Source: Serratia sp. FDAARGOS_506
GTDB lineage: Bacteria; Pseudomonadota; Gammaproteobacteria; Enterobacterales; Enterobacteriaceae
Length of the DNA stretch: 64,000 bases
Direction: 5' to 3'
Assembly (NCBI RefSeq): GCF_003812745.1
Contig: NZ_CP033831.1
Location: forward strand, 1,736,001 to 1,800,000
Part shown: piece by piece, positions 46,683-63,891 of the stretch
How positions within the stretch are numbered: position 1 is the stretch's first letter
How the letters are laid out: the number at the start of each line of letters is the position of its first letter
Position numbers and translations under genes: made by a program
Notes under the pieces: generated by a model
The model's database searches: none
Seen by the model: only the letters and a program-made list of their open reading frames with translations
Told to the model about the DNA's origin: nothing

Positions 46683-47420
46683 GCCGCGCCTCCGCACACC
46701 GGGCAGGCGCGGGCCTGGCTCAGTTGCAGCGTGCTCCAGCTTTGCTGCTTGCCGTCGAACAGCCGCAGTTTGCCGCTGAGGGAGGAAGGCATGCCGGCCA
46801 GCATTTTGATGGCTTCCAGCGCTTGCAGAGTGCCGATTACGCCCACCACCGGGCCGAGCACCCCGGCGGTGCGGCAGTTGCGCTGCGGTTCTTCCTGCTC
46901 CGGGTACAGGCAGGCATAGCAGCCGTGCGCATAGGGTGGTTCGAGTACCAGCAACTGGCCGCTGAAGCCGACCGCGCTGCCGCTGATCAGCGGCTTGGCA
47001 GCGGCGATGCAGGCGGCATTGACCTCATGACGGGTCGCCATATTGTCGCAGCAGTCCAGCACCAGATCGGCGCGGGCGACCGCGTCGCGCAGCGCTTGCC
47101 CCTCCAGCCTCTGCGCCAGCGGGATGGATTCCACCAATGGGTTCAGCGCCTGCAGGTGGCGTTGCGCCAGCGCCGCCTTGCCGGTGGCGGTATCGGCGCT
47201 GCGGTAGAGGATTTGCCGCTGCAGGTTGGTGACGTGCAACTGGTCGTCGTCGGCCAGCAGCAGCGTGCCGACGCCGGCGGCGGCCAGATACAGCGAAGCT
47301 GGGGAACCGAGCCCGCCTAAACCGACGATCAGCACCGTAGCGCGCTTGAGTTTCTCCTGGCCTTCCGGGCCGACGTCCTCCAGCAGCAGCTGGCGGCTGT
47401 AGCGCAGGAATTCCTGATCG

Positions 47421-47428
<8 letters not shown>
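46679..47428 (-). CDS. thiF: ThiS adenylyltransferase ThiF
   Basis: ThiF activates the C terminus of ThiS with ATP, as MoeB does for MoaD and E1 enzymes do for ubiquitin. The 249 residues carry the nucleotide-binding [32 protein letters not shown] and DCCDN motifs. The zinc-binding pairs C-Y-A-C and C-P-V-C near the C terminus are intact. Its position between thiE and thiS identifies it as thiF rather than moeB. It overlaps thiE by eight bases. Confidence 0.97.
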
Positions 47429-50016
<2,588 letters not shown>

Positions 50017-50131
50017 CTACCAGTGTGTTGGGTTGGGAAAGTTGCTTGTCTGGAGCTCGGAGGGAGTAATGATGGTGGCCGATAAGGCAGGGCGCCCGCA
50101 AGGGGAAGGCCATGCCTGTGGCGATAGATTA

Positions 50132-50243
50132 CTCTTGTTCCCTTCGCGGGTATTAACCCGATCAGGTTCCGCGGATCCCGAATTAACGGTCTCAGCCTGG
50201 CTGATTCGATGAACAAATCAGGCGCTAGGCACTCCGACAAGAT
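50132..50243 (-). promoter_or_regulatory. TPP riboswitch (THI element)
   Basis: The minus strand carries the THI-box blocks in order: CTTGTCGGAGTGCC, GGCTGAGACCGTTAATTCGG, GATCCGCGGAACCTGATC, and a closing GCGAAGGGAACAAGAG. These match the E. coli thiC riboswitch closely. The P3 arm has an extension (GCGCCTGATTTGTTCATCGA). Thiamine pyrophosphate binding represses the operon. A TATACT -10 box (plus strand AGTATA, 50251-50256) lies just upstream. Confidence 0.95.
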
Positions 50244-50285
50244 GCCCCCCAGTATAGGAGGGATAAGAAAAAAAACTATAAAATT

Positions 50286-50789
50286 TTAACGCGCCGGATC
50301 CAGCGCCTGGTCCGGCAGCGGCTGCTGCGCGGCTTCCGCTTCCAGTTGGATCAGCTTATCTTCCAGCGCGAAGCGCGCCGCCAGCGTTTCGCCGATATCC
50401 GACAAGGCCTGATGAAACTCCAGACAAACCTCCTGATCGATATCCACTTCGGTATAGCGATCGTGGAACGCCATGATCTGTTCGGTATTGGCCCACAGCT
50501 TGGGATAGATGTTCACCGCCAGCGACATTTTCGGACTGGCTGCGCCTTCCACTTGTTTGATAATTCTGTCATAGATATGAAAATGCCCTGCGGAGAGGTA
50601 ATCCACCAGGTTGTGGCAAAAGTTCTCCAGCGCTTTTTCATTCAGCGGCGTATGCTTTTCTTTATTCGGTTTGAGGCCTACCAGCGTGCAGTAGGCGACC
50701 AGCAACTGTTTGCGGGCCTGAAGCCATTGATCAACTAATTCATTACTACCGCCAACGCGCTGAGTCAGCCTTTCCAAACGGTTGAGCAT
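50286..50789 (-). CDS. rsd: Regulator of sigma D (anti-sigma-70 factor)
   Basis: Rsd binds region 4 of sigma-70 in stationary phase and favours alternative sigma factors. The start at 50789 gives [20 protein letters not shown] and 167 residues (158 in E. coli), an all-helical protein. [27 protein letters not shown] and the C-terminal [22 protein letters not shown] are conserved. It is divergent from nudC and ends 43 bases before the thi riboswitch. Confidence 0.96.
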   Translation of the reverse strand: MLNRLERLTQRVGGSNELVDQWLQARKQLLVAYCTLVGLKPNKEKHTPLNEKALENFCHNLVDYLSAGHFHIYDRIIKQVEGAASPKMSLAVNIYPKLWANTEQIMAFHDRYTEVDIDQEVCLEFHQALSDIGETLAARFALEDKLIQLEAEAAQQPLPDQALDPAR

Positions 50790-50890
50790 GTTTGACTCCG
50801 TGTAAGTAATAAAAGTAACCGGTAAGTTATTAAAATGTAACAAAGCCGATTCGTAGAGTGCCAGTGAAGCTGAGGTTGTGCAACAACGAT

Positions 50891-51658
50891 ATGGAACTTG
50901 CATTAACGGGCAATGAAAACGGCTGGTGGATCGTCAGCCATGAAAGCAAACTTTGGTTACCGAACGGTGAATTGCCGTCGGGGACGGCCGCCGCCCTCGG
51001 GCTGCGGGGCCATATGGCGCGCACCATCGGTGAATGGGAGGGCGCGCCGGTCTGGCTGGTACGCCAGGCGATGCCGCGGGAGATGGGATCGGTGCGTCAG
51101 CTGTTGGATCAGGATCGCGGTCTGTTCCAGCTTGCCGGGCGCGGCGTGCAGCTGGCGGATTTCTATCGCTCCCATCGCTATTGCGGCTACTGTGGCCATG
51201 AGATGCACCTCAGCCGCACCGAAAGCGCTTGCCTGTGCGGCCACTGCAAAGAGCGGTACTATCCGCAGATTGCGCCTTGCGTGATCGTCGCCATTCGGCG
51301 CGACGATCAGATCCTGCTGGCGCAACACGTGCGCCATCGCGGCGGCATTCATACGGTGCTGGCCGGCTTCGTCGAAGTGGGCGAAACGCTGGAGCAGGCG
51401 GTGGCGCGCGAAGTGATGGAAGAGAGCAATATTGAAATCAAGAACCTGCGCTACGTTACTTCACAACCCTGGCCGTTCCCGCACTCGCTGATGATGGCCT
51501 TTATGGCCGATTACCATCAGGGCGACATTCGTCACGATCCCAAGGAGCTGCTCAACGCCGGCTGGTACCGTTACGACCAACTGCCGCTGTTGCCGCCGCC
51601 CGGCACCGTGGCGCGCCGGTTGATTGAGGACACCGTGGCGCTGTGCCGGGCAGAATAA
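50891..51658 (+). CDS. nudC: NADH pyrophosphatase / RNA deNADding enzyme NudC
   Basis: NudC hydrolyses NADH and removes NAD caps from RNA. The ATG at 50891 gives [18 protein letters not shown] and 255 residues (257 in E. coli); GTG codons at 50858 and 50864 would add residues not expected for the family. The zinc ribbon (C-G-Y-C and C-G-H-C) precedes [13 protein letters not shown]. The Nudix box is [20 protein letters not shown] followed by SNI. The glycine of the usual EESGI end is asparagine here, while all catalytic glutamates are kept. [11 protein letters not shown], the NADH-specific motif, is present. Confidence 0.96.
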   Translation: MELALTGNENGWWIVSHESKLWLPNGELPSGTAAALGLRGHMARTIGEWEGAPVWLVRQAMPREMGSVRQLLDQDRGLFQLAGRGVQLADFYRSHRYCGYCGHEMHLSRTESACLCGHCKERYYPQIAPCVIVAIRRDDQILLAQHVRHRGGIHTVLAGFVEVGETLEQAVAREVMEESNIEIKNLRYVTSQPWPFPHSLMMAFMADYHQGDIRHDPKELLNAGWYRYDQLPLLPPPGTVARRLIEDTVALCRAE

Positions 51659-51696
51659 TGTACAATGGCCGGCAGATTATTAAGGGAGCCCCATAA

Positions 51697-52761
51697 ATGA
51701 CTGAGTTGAAGAACGATCGCTACCTGCGCGCGCTGTTGCGCCAGCCGGTGGATGTGACCCCCGTATGGATGATGCGCCAGGCCGGTCGTTATTTACCGGA
51801 GTACAAGGCGACCCGCGCCCAGGCCGGTGATTTCATGTCGCTGTGCAAGAACGCCGAGCTGGCCTGCGAGGTCACGCTGCAGCCGCTGCGCCGCTATGCG
51901 CTGGATGCCGCCATCCTGTTCTCCGACATTCTCACCATTCCCGACGCCATGGGGCTCGGCCTGTACTTTGAAGCCGGCGAAGGCCCGCGTTTCAGCTCCC
52001 CCGTCACCTGCCGCGCCGACGTCGACAAGCTGCCGGTGTTCGATCCGGAAGTGGAATTAGGCTATGTGATGAACGCGGTGCGCACCATTCGCCGCGAGTT
52101 GAAGGGCGAAGTGCCGCTGATCGGCTTCTCCGGCAGCCCGTGGACACTGGCGACTTATATGGTCGAAGGCGGCAGCAGCAAGGCCTTCACCAAGCTGAAA
52201 AAGATGATGTATGCCGAGCCGGCCACGCTGCATCTGTTGCTGGACAAGCTGGCGGACAGCGTGATCCTGTACCTCAATGCCCAGATCAAGGCCGGCGCGC
52301 AGTCGGTGATGGTGTTCGACACCTGGGGCGGGGTGCTGACCGGGCGCGATTATCGCGAGTTCTCTTTGCACTACATGCACAAGATCGTCGACGGCCTGCT
52401 GCGTGAAAACGATGGCCGCCGCGTGCCGGTGACGCTGTTCACCAAAGGCGGCGGGCAGTGGCTGGAAGCGATGGCCGCCACCGGCTGCGATGCGCTGGGG
52501 CTGGATTGGACTACCGACATCGCGGACGCACGTCGGCGGGTGGGCGACAAAGTGGCGCTGCAGGGCAATATGGATCCGTCGATGCTTTATGCCTCCCCGG
52601 CGCGCATCGCGGAAGAAGTGGAGACCATTCTGGCCGGTTTCGGCCACGGCAACGGCCATGTGTTCAACCTGGGCCACGGCATCCATCAGGATGTGCCGCC
52701 GGAGCACGCCGGCGCCTTCGTCGAGGCGGTACACACGCACTCGGCGAAATACCACCGTTAA
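51697..52761 (+). CDS. hemE: Uroporphyrinogen decarboxylase
   Basis: HemE removes four acetate carboxyls from uroporphyrinogen III to give coproporphyrinogen III in cytoplasmic haem synthesis. The 354 residues equal the E. coli enzyme. [15 protein letters not shown] (with the substrate-binding arginines), [14 protein letters not shown] (with the catalytic aspartate), [13 protein letters not shown] and [13 protein letters not shown] are conserved. It lies 38 bases after nudC and 9 before nfi. Confidence 0.98.
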   Translation: MTELKNDRYLRALLRQPVDVTPVWMMRQAGRYLPEYKATRAQAGDFMSLCKNAELACEVTLQPLRRYALDAAILFSDILTIPDAMGLGLYFEAGEGPRFSSPVTCRADVDKLPVFDPEVELGYVMNAVRTIRRELKGEVPLIGFSGSPWTLATYMVEGGSSKAFTKLKKMMYAEPATLHLLLDKLADSVILYLNAQIKAGAQSVMVFDTWGGVLTGRDYREFSLHYMHKIVDGLLRENDGRRVPVTLFTKGGGQWLEAMAATGCDALGLDWTTDIADARRRVGDKVALQGNMDPSMLYASPARIAEEVETILAGFGHGNGHVFNLGHGIHQDVPPEHAGAFVEAVHTHSAKYHR

Positions 52762-52770
52762 GGATCCGAT

Positions 52771-53457
52771 GTGACCGATATGGCGGCCCTGCGCGCCGAA
52801 CAGCTGCGGCGAGCGGCTGAAGTCATTCGCTACGACGATCTGCCGGCCGAACCGCCGGCCTTCATCGCCGGCGCCGACGTGGGCTTCGAGCAAGAGGGGG
52901 CGGTGACGCGCGCCGCCATCGCCATCCTGCGCTATCCGTCGCTGGAGCTGGTGGAATACCAGGTGGCCCGCATCGCCACCGTCATGCCCTACATTCCGGG
53001 CTTCCTGTCGTTTCGCGAATACCCGGCGCTGTTGGCCGCCTGGGCGCAGCTGCAGCGGAAACCGGGGCTGATCTTCGTCGATGGGCATGGCATTTCGCAT
53101 CCGCGGCGCCTCGGCGTCGCCAGCCATTTCGGCCTGCTGGTCGATGTGCCGACCATCGGCGTGGCCAAGAAGCGTCTGTGCGGCAAATTTGCGCCGCTGG
53201 ACGCCGCCGTCGGCGCGTTGGCGCCGTTGGAAGATAAGGGTGAACAGCTGGGCTGGGTGTGGCGAAGCAAGGCGCGTTGCAACCCGCTGTTCATCTCTAC
53301 CGGTCACCGCGTGGGCGCCGACAGTGCGCTGGCGTGGGTGCAGCACTGTATGGCGGGCTACCGTTTGCCGGAGCCGACCCGCTGGGCTGACGCCATCGCA
53401 TCGCGTCGTCCGGCGTTTCAGCGGTGGTTGCAGCAGCATCCGGAGGTGTCGCCATGA
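52771..53457 (+). CDS. nfi: Endonuclease V (deoxyinosine 3'-endonuclease)
   Basis: Nfi nicks DNA next to deaminated bases, chiefly deoxyinosine. The GTG at 52771 has AAGGA six bases upstream and gives 228 residues; an ATG at 52780 would give 225 (223 in E. coli). [10 protein letters not shown] (first catalytic aspartate), [30 protein letters not shown] and [13 protein letters not shown] are intact. It continues the hemE unit. Confidence 0.96.
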   Translation: MTDMAALRAEQLRRAAEVIRYDDLPAEPPAFIAGADVGFEQEGAVTRAAIAILRYPSLELVEYQVARIATVMPYIPGFLSFREYPALLAAWAQLQRKPGLIFVDGHGISHPRRLGVASHFGLLVDVPTIGVAKKRLCGKFAPLDAAVGALAPLEDKGEQLGWVWRSKARCNPLFISTGHRVGADSALAWVQHCMAGYRLPEPTRWADAIASRRPAFQRWLQQHPEVSP

Positions 53458-53505
53458 GCGATTTCGGGTACACTGCGCCGCAGATAACGCGTAAGAGAGT
53501 AAAGC

Positions 53506-54096
53506 ATGCTACGTAACCCGATTCATTTACGCCTGGAACGGCTCGAGGCCTGGCAACATTTGACCTTTATGGCCAGTTTGTGCGAGCGTATGTACCCGAA
53601 TTACCAGATGTTCTGCAAACAGACCGAGTTCGGCGATCCGGCGGTTTATCGCCGCATTCTGGATTTGGTGTGGGAAACGCTGGTGGTTAAGGATGCCAAG
53701 GTCAACTTCGACAGCCAGCTCGAGAAGTTGGAAGAGGCGATTCCGTCGGCGGAAGATTACGATCTTTACGGCGTTTACCCGGCAATTGATGCCTGTATCG
53801 CATTAGGGGAACTGATCCATTCGCGGCTCGGCGGGGAGACGCTGGAGCACGCCATCGCCATCAGCGAAACATCGATTCGCACCGTGGCGATGTTGGAAAT
53901 GACCCAAGCCGGTAAGGAAATGACCGACGAAGAGTTGGAAAGTTTGCCTGCGGTAGAGGAAGAATGGGACATTCAATGGGAAATTTTCCGCCTGTTGGAC
54001 GCCTGTGAAGAGCGCGATATAGACCTGATCAAGGGGCTGCGATCCGACCTGCGAGAGGCCGGTGTCAGCAACATCGGGATAAATTTAGCGCAATAA
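53506..54096 (+). CDS. yjaG: YjaG family protein (DUF416)
   Basis: This 196-residue, acidic, all-helical protein is the conserved YjaG/DUF416 family member found between nfi and hupA in enterics. The N terminus MLRNPIHLRLERLEAWQHLT and the internal DYDLYGVYPAIDACIALGELIHSR are typical. No enzymatic motif is visible and the role is unknown. It lies 48 bases after nfi and 189 bases before hupA. Confidence 0.92.
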   Translation: MLRNPIHLRLERLEAWQHLTFMASLCERMYPNYQMFCKQTEFGDPAVYRRILDLVWETLVVKDAKVNFDSQLEKLEEAIPSAEDYDLYGVYPAIDACIALGELIHSRLGGETLEHAIAISETSIRTVAMLEMTQAGKEMTDEELESLPAVEEEWDIQWEIFRLLDACEERDIDLIKGLRSDLREAGVSNIGINLAQ

Positions 54097-54285
54097 GGCA
54101 ACAAAACGTGATTTAACGCCTGATTTGTCATGCCTTAAGGCTTCACATCCGCACCCTGTCTGGTCTACATTTGGGGGGCGTAAAAAAAGTGGCTATCGGT
54201 GCGTGTATGCAGGAGAGTGCTGTCAATCGGCATATCCGTCGCACTCGATGCTTTGCAAACGATAAACACACTGTAAGGATAACTT

Positions 54286-54558
54286 ATGAACAAGACTCAA
54301 CTGATTGATGTAATCGCGGACAAGGCTGACCTTTCCAAAGCACAAGCTAAACTGGCTCTGGAATCCACCCTGGCTGCTATTACTGAGTCTCTGAAAGAAG
54401 GTGATGCAGTACAATTGGTTGGCTTCGGTACTTTCAAAGTAAACCATCGTAGCGAGCGCACTGGCCGCAACCCGCAGACTGGCAAAGAAATCAAAATCGC
54501 AGCAGCCAACGTGCCTGCGTTCGTTTCTGGCAAAGCACTGAAAGACGCTGTTAAATAA
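54286..54558 (+). CDS. hupA: DNA-binding protein HU-alpha
   Basis: HU-alpha is a small nucleoid protein that bends and wraps DNA as homodimer or with HU-beta. The 90 residues begin [20 protein letters not shown] and contain [21 protein letters not shown], the DNA-binding beta arm, with the intercalating proline. Position between yjaG and yjaH identifies hupA rather than hupB. Codon use is that of a highly expressed gene, and it has its own leader. Confidence 0.98.
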   Translation: MNKTQLIDVIADKADLSKAQAKLALESTLAAITESLKEGDAVQLVGFGTFKVNHRSERTGRNPQTGKEIKIAAANVPAFVSGKALKDAVK

Positions 54559-54588
54559 GACCGCGCCTCGGTGAAAAGATTAAACAGA

Positions 54589-54608
54589 GGGGCGATGGCG
54601 CCCCTTTT
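54589..54608 (+). terminator. hupA terminator overlapping the yjaH start
   Basis: GGGGCG, loop ATGG, CGCCCC and then TTTTG form a compact terminator 30 bases after hupA. The loop contains the probable yjaH start codon, and the left arm contains its ribosome-binding site. Confidence 0.75.
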
Positions 54609-55266
54609 GTTTACTCGTCGGGCGCTCATGGCCGTTGGCATCGCCGTCGGCCTGAGCGCCTGCAGTTCCCATTCCGATATTCCCAGCTTTACCGCCAGCG
54701 GCTTCGTGGCCGATCAGGGCGTGATACGCCTGTGGCGTAAAGACGATGAGCAACAGCGCCCGCAGGTGCTGGTCAGCGTCTACAGCCCTTATCGCGGTCC
54801 GGGCACCATCACCACGTTGTACACCTATCAGGGCGATGTGCTGCGCCAAATCAAACGCAACGACGCCGACGGCGATCGAGACTCTATTCAACTGCGCTTT
54901 GCCGACGACGGCACGGTGAGCTTTATGCAGCGCCAGCTGGCGACACGCCGCGAACCGCTGACCAGCGATGAAATCGCCCTGTATCAATATCAGGCGCGGC
55001 GGATCCTCGAAGTGAGCAATGCGCTGCGCGCCGGCAAGGTGAAATTGCTGCAGGGGCGTTGGATGCAGGGGGAAGTGCAAACCTGCGACGGTCAACGCAT
55101 GAAACCGGGGCTGGATGCTGCCGCCATCGTCTGGATCGAAAAGCGTGCTCGCAGCAGCAGCCGGCCGGTGAGCATCGCCTGGCTGGAAGCACCCGAAGGC
55201 AGCGAACTGCTGCTGGTGGCGAACGACGACTTCTGCAGCTGGGAACCGAAAGAAGACCAGCTATAA
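54595..55266 (+). CDS. yjaH: YjaH-family lipoprotein (DUF1481)
   Basis: The ATG at 54595 follows AGAGGGGCG and gives 223 residues that align from their first residues with E. coli YjaH. A GTG at 54571 is a poorer start. The N terminus FTRRALMAVGIAVGLSACSS is a lipoprotein signal with lipobox LSAC, so the mature protein is probably attached to a membrane on the periplasmic side. Conserved blocks are FTASGFVADQGVIRLWRK, LRAGKVKLLQGRW and SIAWLEAPEGSELLLVAN. Function is unknown. E. coli has zraPSR between this gene and purD; those genes are absent here. Confidence 0.9.
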   Translation: MAPLLFTRRALMAVGIAVGLSACSSHSDIPSFTASGFVADQGVIRLWRKDDEQQRPQVLVSVYSPYRGPGTITTLYTYQGDVLRQIKRNDADGDRDSIQLRFADDGTVSFMQRQLATRREPLTSDEIALYQYQARRILEVSNALRAGKVKLLQGRWMQGEVQTCDGQRMKPGLDAAAIVWIEKRARSSSRPVSIAWLEAPEGSELLLVANDDFCSWEPKEDQL

Positions 55267-55290
55267 AAAAGGCCCCGCGCAGCGGAGCCT
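55265..55290. terminator. Terminator between yjaH and purD
   Basis: GGCCCCGC and GCGGAGCC form an eight-position stem with one mismatch around a GCA loop. On the minus strand it is followed by six T and serves purD; on the + strand it may also act on yjaH. Confidence 0.75.
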
Positions 55291-55315
55291 CTTGCCATGA
55301 ACTTCCACGGTCAAA

Positions 55316-56599
55316 TCACTTGCCGCGCACAATCGCGCGATAACCGATATCTTTGCGGCAGAAGCTGCCCGGCCACTGAATGCCTTCGGCCAGCTGGTAG
55401 GCGCGTTGCTGCGCCTGTGCCACGGTGTCGCCCAGCGCCGTTACGCACAGCACGCGGCCGCCGCTGGTGACGACGTCATTGCCCTGCAGGTTTGTCCCGG
55501 CATGGAAGACCTTGCCGTCGGCGCTTTCCCGCTGCGGCAATCCCTGGATAATTTCGCCGTTGCGATAGTCGCCCGGATAACCGCCGGCCGCCAGCACTAC
55601 GCCGAGCGCAGGGCGTTCGTCCCAGTCGGAGCTTTTCTCGTTCAGGCGGCCTTCCGCACCCGCCAGGCACAGTTCCACCAGATCGGAACGCAGGCGCAGC
55701 ATGATTGGTTGGGTTTCGGGATCGCCAAAACGACAGTTGAATTCGATCACCTTCGGCTGGCCATCGGCGGCGATCATCAGGCCGGCGTACAGGAAGCCGA
55801 CGTAGGTATTGCCTTCCGCCGCCATGCCGCGCACCGTCGGCCAGATCACCTGGTCCATGGCGCGCTGGTGGATTTCGTCGGTCACAACAGGCGCCGGGGA
55901 GTAGGCACCCATGCCGCCGGTGTTCGGGCCGGTGTCGCCGTCGCCGACGCGTTTGTGGTCCTGGCTGGTCGCCATCGGCACCACGTTCTCGCCGTCGACC
56001 ATCACGATGAAGCTCGCTTCTTCGCCGTCGAGGAACTCTTCCACCACGATGCGATGACCGGCGTCACCGAAGGCGTTGCCGGCCAGCATGTCACGCACTG
56101 CCGCTTCGGCCTCCTGCAGCGTCATCGCGACGATCACGCCTTTACCGGCCGCCAGGCCATCGGCCTTGATGACGATCGGCGCGCCTTTGCGGCGCACATA
56201 GGCCAGCGCCGGCTCCACCTCGGTGAAGTTTTCATATTCGGCGGTCGGGATGCGGTGGCGCGCCAGGAAATCCTTGGTGAAGGCTTTAGAGCCTTCGAGC
56301 TGCGCGGCGGCCTGTGTGGGGCCGAAGATCTTCAGGCCGGCGGCCTGGAAGGCGTCGACCACGCCGATCACCAGCGGCGCTTCCGGCCCGACGATGGTCA
56401 GACCGATGTCATGGCTCTGGGCGAAAGCGACCAGGGCAGGGATATCGGTGGCGGCGATCGCCACGTTTTCCAGATTGGCTTCCAACGCGGTGCCGGCATT
56501 GCCCGGCGCTACGTACACTTTGTCCGCCAGCGGAGACTGGGCGGCTTTCCAGGCCAGCGCGTGTTCGCGCCCGCCGTTGCCGATAATCAAAATGTTCAT
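55316..56599 (-). CDS. purD: Phosphoribosylamine-glycine ligase
   Basis: PurD (GAR synthetase) adds glycine to phosphoribosylamine with ATP in purine synthesis. The start at 56599 gives MNILIIGNGGREHALAWKAA and 427 residues; the ATP-grasp fold is shown by VIKADGLAAGKGVIVA, EEFLDGEEASF, TGGMGAYSPAP and EFNCRFGDPETQ. It lies 48 bases after purH in the same operon and is controlled by PurR through the upstream box. Confidence 0.98.
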   Translation of the reverse strand: MNILIIGNGGREHALAWKAAQSPLADKVYVAPGNAGTALEANLENVAIAATDIPALVAFAQSHDIGLTIVGPEAPLVIGVVDAFQAAGLKIFGPTQAAAQLEGSKAFTKDFLARHRIPTAEYENFTEVEPALAYVRRKGAPIVIKADGLAAGKGVIVAMTLQEAEAAVRDMLAGNAFGDAGHRIVVEEFLDGEEASFIVMVDGENVVPMATSQDHKRVGDGDTGPNTGGMGAYSPAPVVTDEIHQRAMDQVIWPTVRGMAAEGNTYVGFLYAGLMIAADGQPKVIEFNCRFGDPETQPIMLRLRSDLVELCLAGAEGRLNEKSSDWDERPALGVVLAAGGYPGDYRNGEIIQGLPQRESADGKVFHAGTNLQGNDVVTSGGRVLCVTALGDTVAQAQQRAYQLAEGIQWPGSFCRKDIGYRAIVRGK

Positions 56600-56647
56600 C
56601 AGGGGCTCCACGAATGGCGTGCGCCGGAGCGCACGCGGCAAAAGGAA

Positions 56648-58237
56648 TTAATGGCGGAAGTGACGCATGTCGGTGAAGATCATCGCGATGCCGTGCTCGT
56701 TGGCGGCTGCGATCACTTCGTCGTCGCGGATAGAGCCGCCCGGCTGGATCACGCAGGTGATGCCGACTGCCGCTGCGGCATCGATGCCGTCGCGGAACGG
56801 GAAGAAGGCGTCGGAGGCCATGGCGGACCCTTTCACTTCCAGCCCTTCGTCGCTTGCTTTGATGCCGGCGATCTTGGCGGAGTAAACGCGGCTCATCTGG
56901 CCGGCACCTATGCCGATGGTCATGTTGTCACGTGCATAAACGATGGCGTTGGATTTCACGAACTTGGCCACTTTCCAGCAGAACAGCGCGTCGCGCAGTT
57001 CCTGTTCGGTCGGCTGGCGCTCGGATACCACGCGCAGATCGGCGGCGGTCACCATGCCCAGATCGCGATCCTGCACCAGCAGGCCGCCGTTGACGCGCTT
57101 GAAGTCCAGCCCCGCCACGCGTTGCTGCCACTGGCCGCAGGCCAGCACGCGCACGTTCTGTTTGGCAGCCAGCAGGGAGCGCGCTTCCTGGGTGACGTTT
57201 GGCGCGATGATCACTTCCACGAACTGGCGGCTGATGATCGCCTGCGCGGTGGCGGCGTCCAGCTCGCGGTTAAAGGCGATGATGCCGCCAAAGGCGGAGG
57301 TCGGGTCGGTTTGATAAGCGCGCTCGTAGGCGGTCAGGATATCGTCGCCGATCGCCACGCCGCAAGGGTTGGCGTGCTTGACGATCACGCAGGCCGGCTC
57401 GGCGAACTCTTTCACGCATTCCAGCGCGGCGTCGGTGTCGGCGATGTTGTTATAGGACAGCGCTTTGCCCTGCAGCTGCTCGGCGGTCGCGACGGACGCT
57501 TCCTTTACCTCTTCTTCTATATAGAAGGCGGCCTGCTGGTGGCTGTTCTCACCGTAACGCATATCCTGCTTCTTGATGTAGTTGAGGTTCAGGGTCCGCG
57601 GGAAGCGGCCGGACGGCTGTTCGGTCTCGCCGTGGTACGCAGGCACCCGCTCACCGAAGTAGTTGGCGATCATGCTGTCGTAGGCGGCGGTGTGTTCGAA
57701 GGCTTTGATGGCGAGATCGAAGCGGGTGGCATAGCGCAGCGAGCCGTCGTTGTTGTCCATCTCGGCAATGATGGCGGCGTAGTCGCTGCTCTTCACGACG
57801 ATGGCGACGTCTTTATGGTTCTTGGCGGCGGAGCGCACCATGGTCGGGCCGCCGATATCGATATTCTCGACCGCGTCTTCCAGCGAGCAATCCGGGCGCG
57901 CCACGGTTTGGGCGAACGGATACAGATTGACGACCACCATGTCGATAGGCTTGATGTCATGCTGATTCATGACGGCGTCGTCCTGGCCGCGGCGGCCGAG
58001 GATACCGCCGTGAACTTTCGGGTGCAGGGTCTTAACTCGTCCGTCCATCATTTCCGGGAAACCGGTGTAGTCGGAAACTTCGGTAACGGGCAGGCCGGCG
58101 TCTGCCAGCAGGCGGGCGGTGCCGCCGGTGGAGAGCAATTCAACGCCGCGCTGGGAAAGCGCTTCGGCGAATTCAACGATACCGGCTTTGTCAGACACGC
58201 TGAGCAGGGCCCGGCGGATTGGACGAGGTTGTTGCAT
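56648..58237 (-). CDS. purH: Bifunctional AICAR transformylase / IMP cyclohydrolase
   Basis: PurH performs the last two steps to IMP: formylation of AICAR and ring closure. The start at 58237 ([20 protein letters not shown]) gives 529 residues, the E. coli length. The N-terminal cyclohydrolase domain (about 1-200) has STGGTARLL and [12 protein letters not shown]. The C-terminal transformylase domain has [14 protein letters not shown], the catalytic KHANPCG and [10 protein letters not shown]. It is the first gene of purHD and is transcribed away from the rRNA operon. Confidence 0.98.
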   Translation of the reverse strand: MQQPRPIRRALLSVSDKAGIVEFAEALSQRGVELLSTGGTARLLADAGLPVTEVSDYTGFPEMMDGRVKTLHPKVHGGILGRRGQDDAVMNQHDIKPIDMVVVNLYPFAQTVARPDCSLEDAVENIDIGGPTMVRSAAKNHKDVAIVVKSSDYAAIIAEMDNNDGSLRYATRFDLAIKAFEHTAAYDSMIANYFGERVPAYHGETEQPSGRFPRTLNLNYIKKQDMRYGENSHQQAAFYIEEEVKEASVATAEQLQGKALSYNNIADTDAALECVKEFAEPACVIVKHANPCGVAIGDDILTAYERAYQTDPTSAFGGIIAFNRELDAATAQAIISRQFVEVIIAPNVTQEARSLLAAKQNVRVLACGQWQQRVAGLDFKRVNGGLLVQDRDLGMVTAADLRVVSERQPTEQELRDALFCWKVAKFVKSNAIVYARDNMTIGIGAGQMSRVYSAKIAGIKASDEGLEVKGSAMASDAFFPFRDGIDAAAAVGITCVIQPGGSIRDDEVIAAANEHGIAMIFTDMRHFRH

Positions 58238-58395
58238 GGTTTTATCCCTTGGCTTTGAGTCGCAATTAAAGAGCGTTACGTGAATGTCCACCTCGTTCTC
58301 TCTCTATAAGGAAGGTTTTTTTGCCTTATAAGGGAGGTGCAGGCACATATTCAGGTAACGCCCCCATAAAAAGGGGGATCGTTTCGTCGCGGGGA

Positions 58396-58417
58396 ATTGT
58401 AGCGAAAACGTTTGCGT
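58396..58417 (-). promoter_or_regulatory. purHD promoter with PurR box
   Basis: On the minus strand ACGCAAACGTTTTCGC (58402-58417) matches the PurR consensus almost perfectly and abuts a TACAAT -10 box (58396-58401). PurR with hypoxanthine or guanine would occlude the promoter. Confidence 0.92.
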
Positions 58418-58534
58418 GGTGCTCGTAAATTTTCCGTACAAATCGCATCTGTGGATAACACTGTGTGCAAGTGGGTATAAGGCGGGGTTTTGCTGTGGAA
58501 TGCAGCGAACGATCGTTTTTGCCGAAAATACCTG

Positions 58535-58562
58535 TTGCGGCCTGCGAGGAACTCCCTATAAT
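58535..58562 (+). promoter_or_regulatory. rRNA operon 2 promoter P1
   Basis: TTGCGG, a 16-base spacer and TATAAT followed by GCGCC reproduce the P1 core of operon 1. The sequence upstream differs between the two operons except near the core. The P1 start is about 140 bases from the divergent purH promoter. Confidence 0.92.
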
Positions 58563-58641
58563 GCGCCTCCATCGACACGGAACATGTGAACAACTTCACA
58601 GAGTATCCGGGGGTCGCAGAGAAAAATCCTGAAAATTAGGG

Positions 58642-58669
58642 TTGACTCTGAAAGAGGAAAGCGTAATAT
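58642..58669 (+). promoter_or_regulatory. rRNA operon 2 promoter P2
   Basis: TTGACT, a 16-base spacer and TAATAT. The -10 half and everything downstream are identical to operon 1, whereas the -35 surroundings differ. Confidence 0.88.
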
Positions 58670-58677
58670 ACGCCACC

Positions 58678-58874
58678 TCGAGTTAGCAAGCGAAAGCGCC
58701 TAACTCACTGCTCTTTAACAATTTATCAGACAATCTGTGTGGGCACTCCACAAGACGATATCCAGCATCTTCGGATGCAAAAAAATATCAAGTCTTGAAG
58801 AGTGACTAACTGAAGTAAAATTCATGCAGTAAATCTTTGAGCATCGCTTCTCGAGTGGAAGCAAATCAAGCTTT
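58678..58874 (+). ncRNA. 16S leader with boxB/boxA (operon 2)
   Basis: The boxB-like hairpin is followed by boxA at 58709-58721. The RNase III stem arm at 58725-58741 is complementary to 60442-60458. The leader equals that of operon 1 apart from single substitutions. Confidence 0.85.
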
Positions 58875-60412
<1,538 letters not shown>

Positions 60413-60486
60413 CCTAAAGATATTGATTCGAGTGGCGTGCTCACACAGATTGTCTGATAGAAAGTAACGAGCAGAAATACCTTTAT

Positions 60487-60563
<77 letters not shown>

Positions 60564-60601
60564 CTTCTCGGAAGTGGAAAAGGTACTGCGCGTGACTGTA
60601 T

Positions 60602-60677
60602 GGGGCTATAGCTCAGCTGGGAGAGCGCCTGCCTTGCACGCAGGAGGTCAGCGGTTCGATCCCGCTTAGCTCCACCA
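60602..60677 (+). tRNA. alaT: tRNA-Ala (anticodon TGC)
   Basis: The 76-base gene has anticodon TGC in CCTTGCACG and encoded CCA. It lies 38 bases after tRNA-Ile. The gene symbol is by analogy with rrnA. Confidence 0.97.
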
Positions 60678-60884
60678 TATAGTCCGGTATTTCAATACTT
60701 CAGAGTATATTGGCGACAGTATGCTGCGAAGTATTTTGCTCTTTAACAATCTGGAACAAGCTGAAAATTGAAACATGACGGCTGAAATTTGTCCCTCCGT
60801 AGAAGTACTGGGATAAAGAGTAACCTGTCATAGAGTCTCTCAAATGTTTGCAGCGCGAACGATGGAAACATCTTCGGGTTGTGA

Positions 60885-63787
<2,903 letters not shown>

Positions 63788-63891
63788 ACAACACCGAAGG
63801 TGTTTTGGTGAGACCAGGACAATATTCAGCTTGTTTACAGATTGGTTCTGATGGCGACACGAAAGTGACGCGGTTGGAATGAAACAGAATT

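Noticed and set aside
55406..58258. A 950-codon open frame antisense to purD and purH
   Set aside because: It spans two well-identified genes and their gap on the other strand; His/Arg/Gly-rich composition marks it as a codon-bias shadow.
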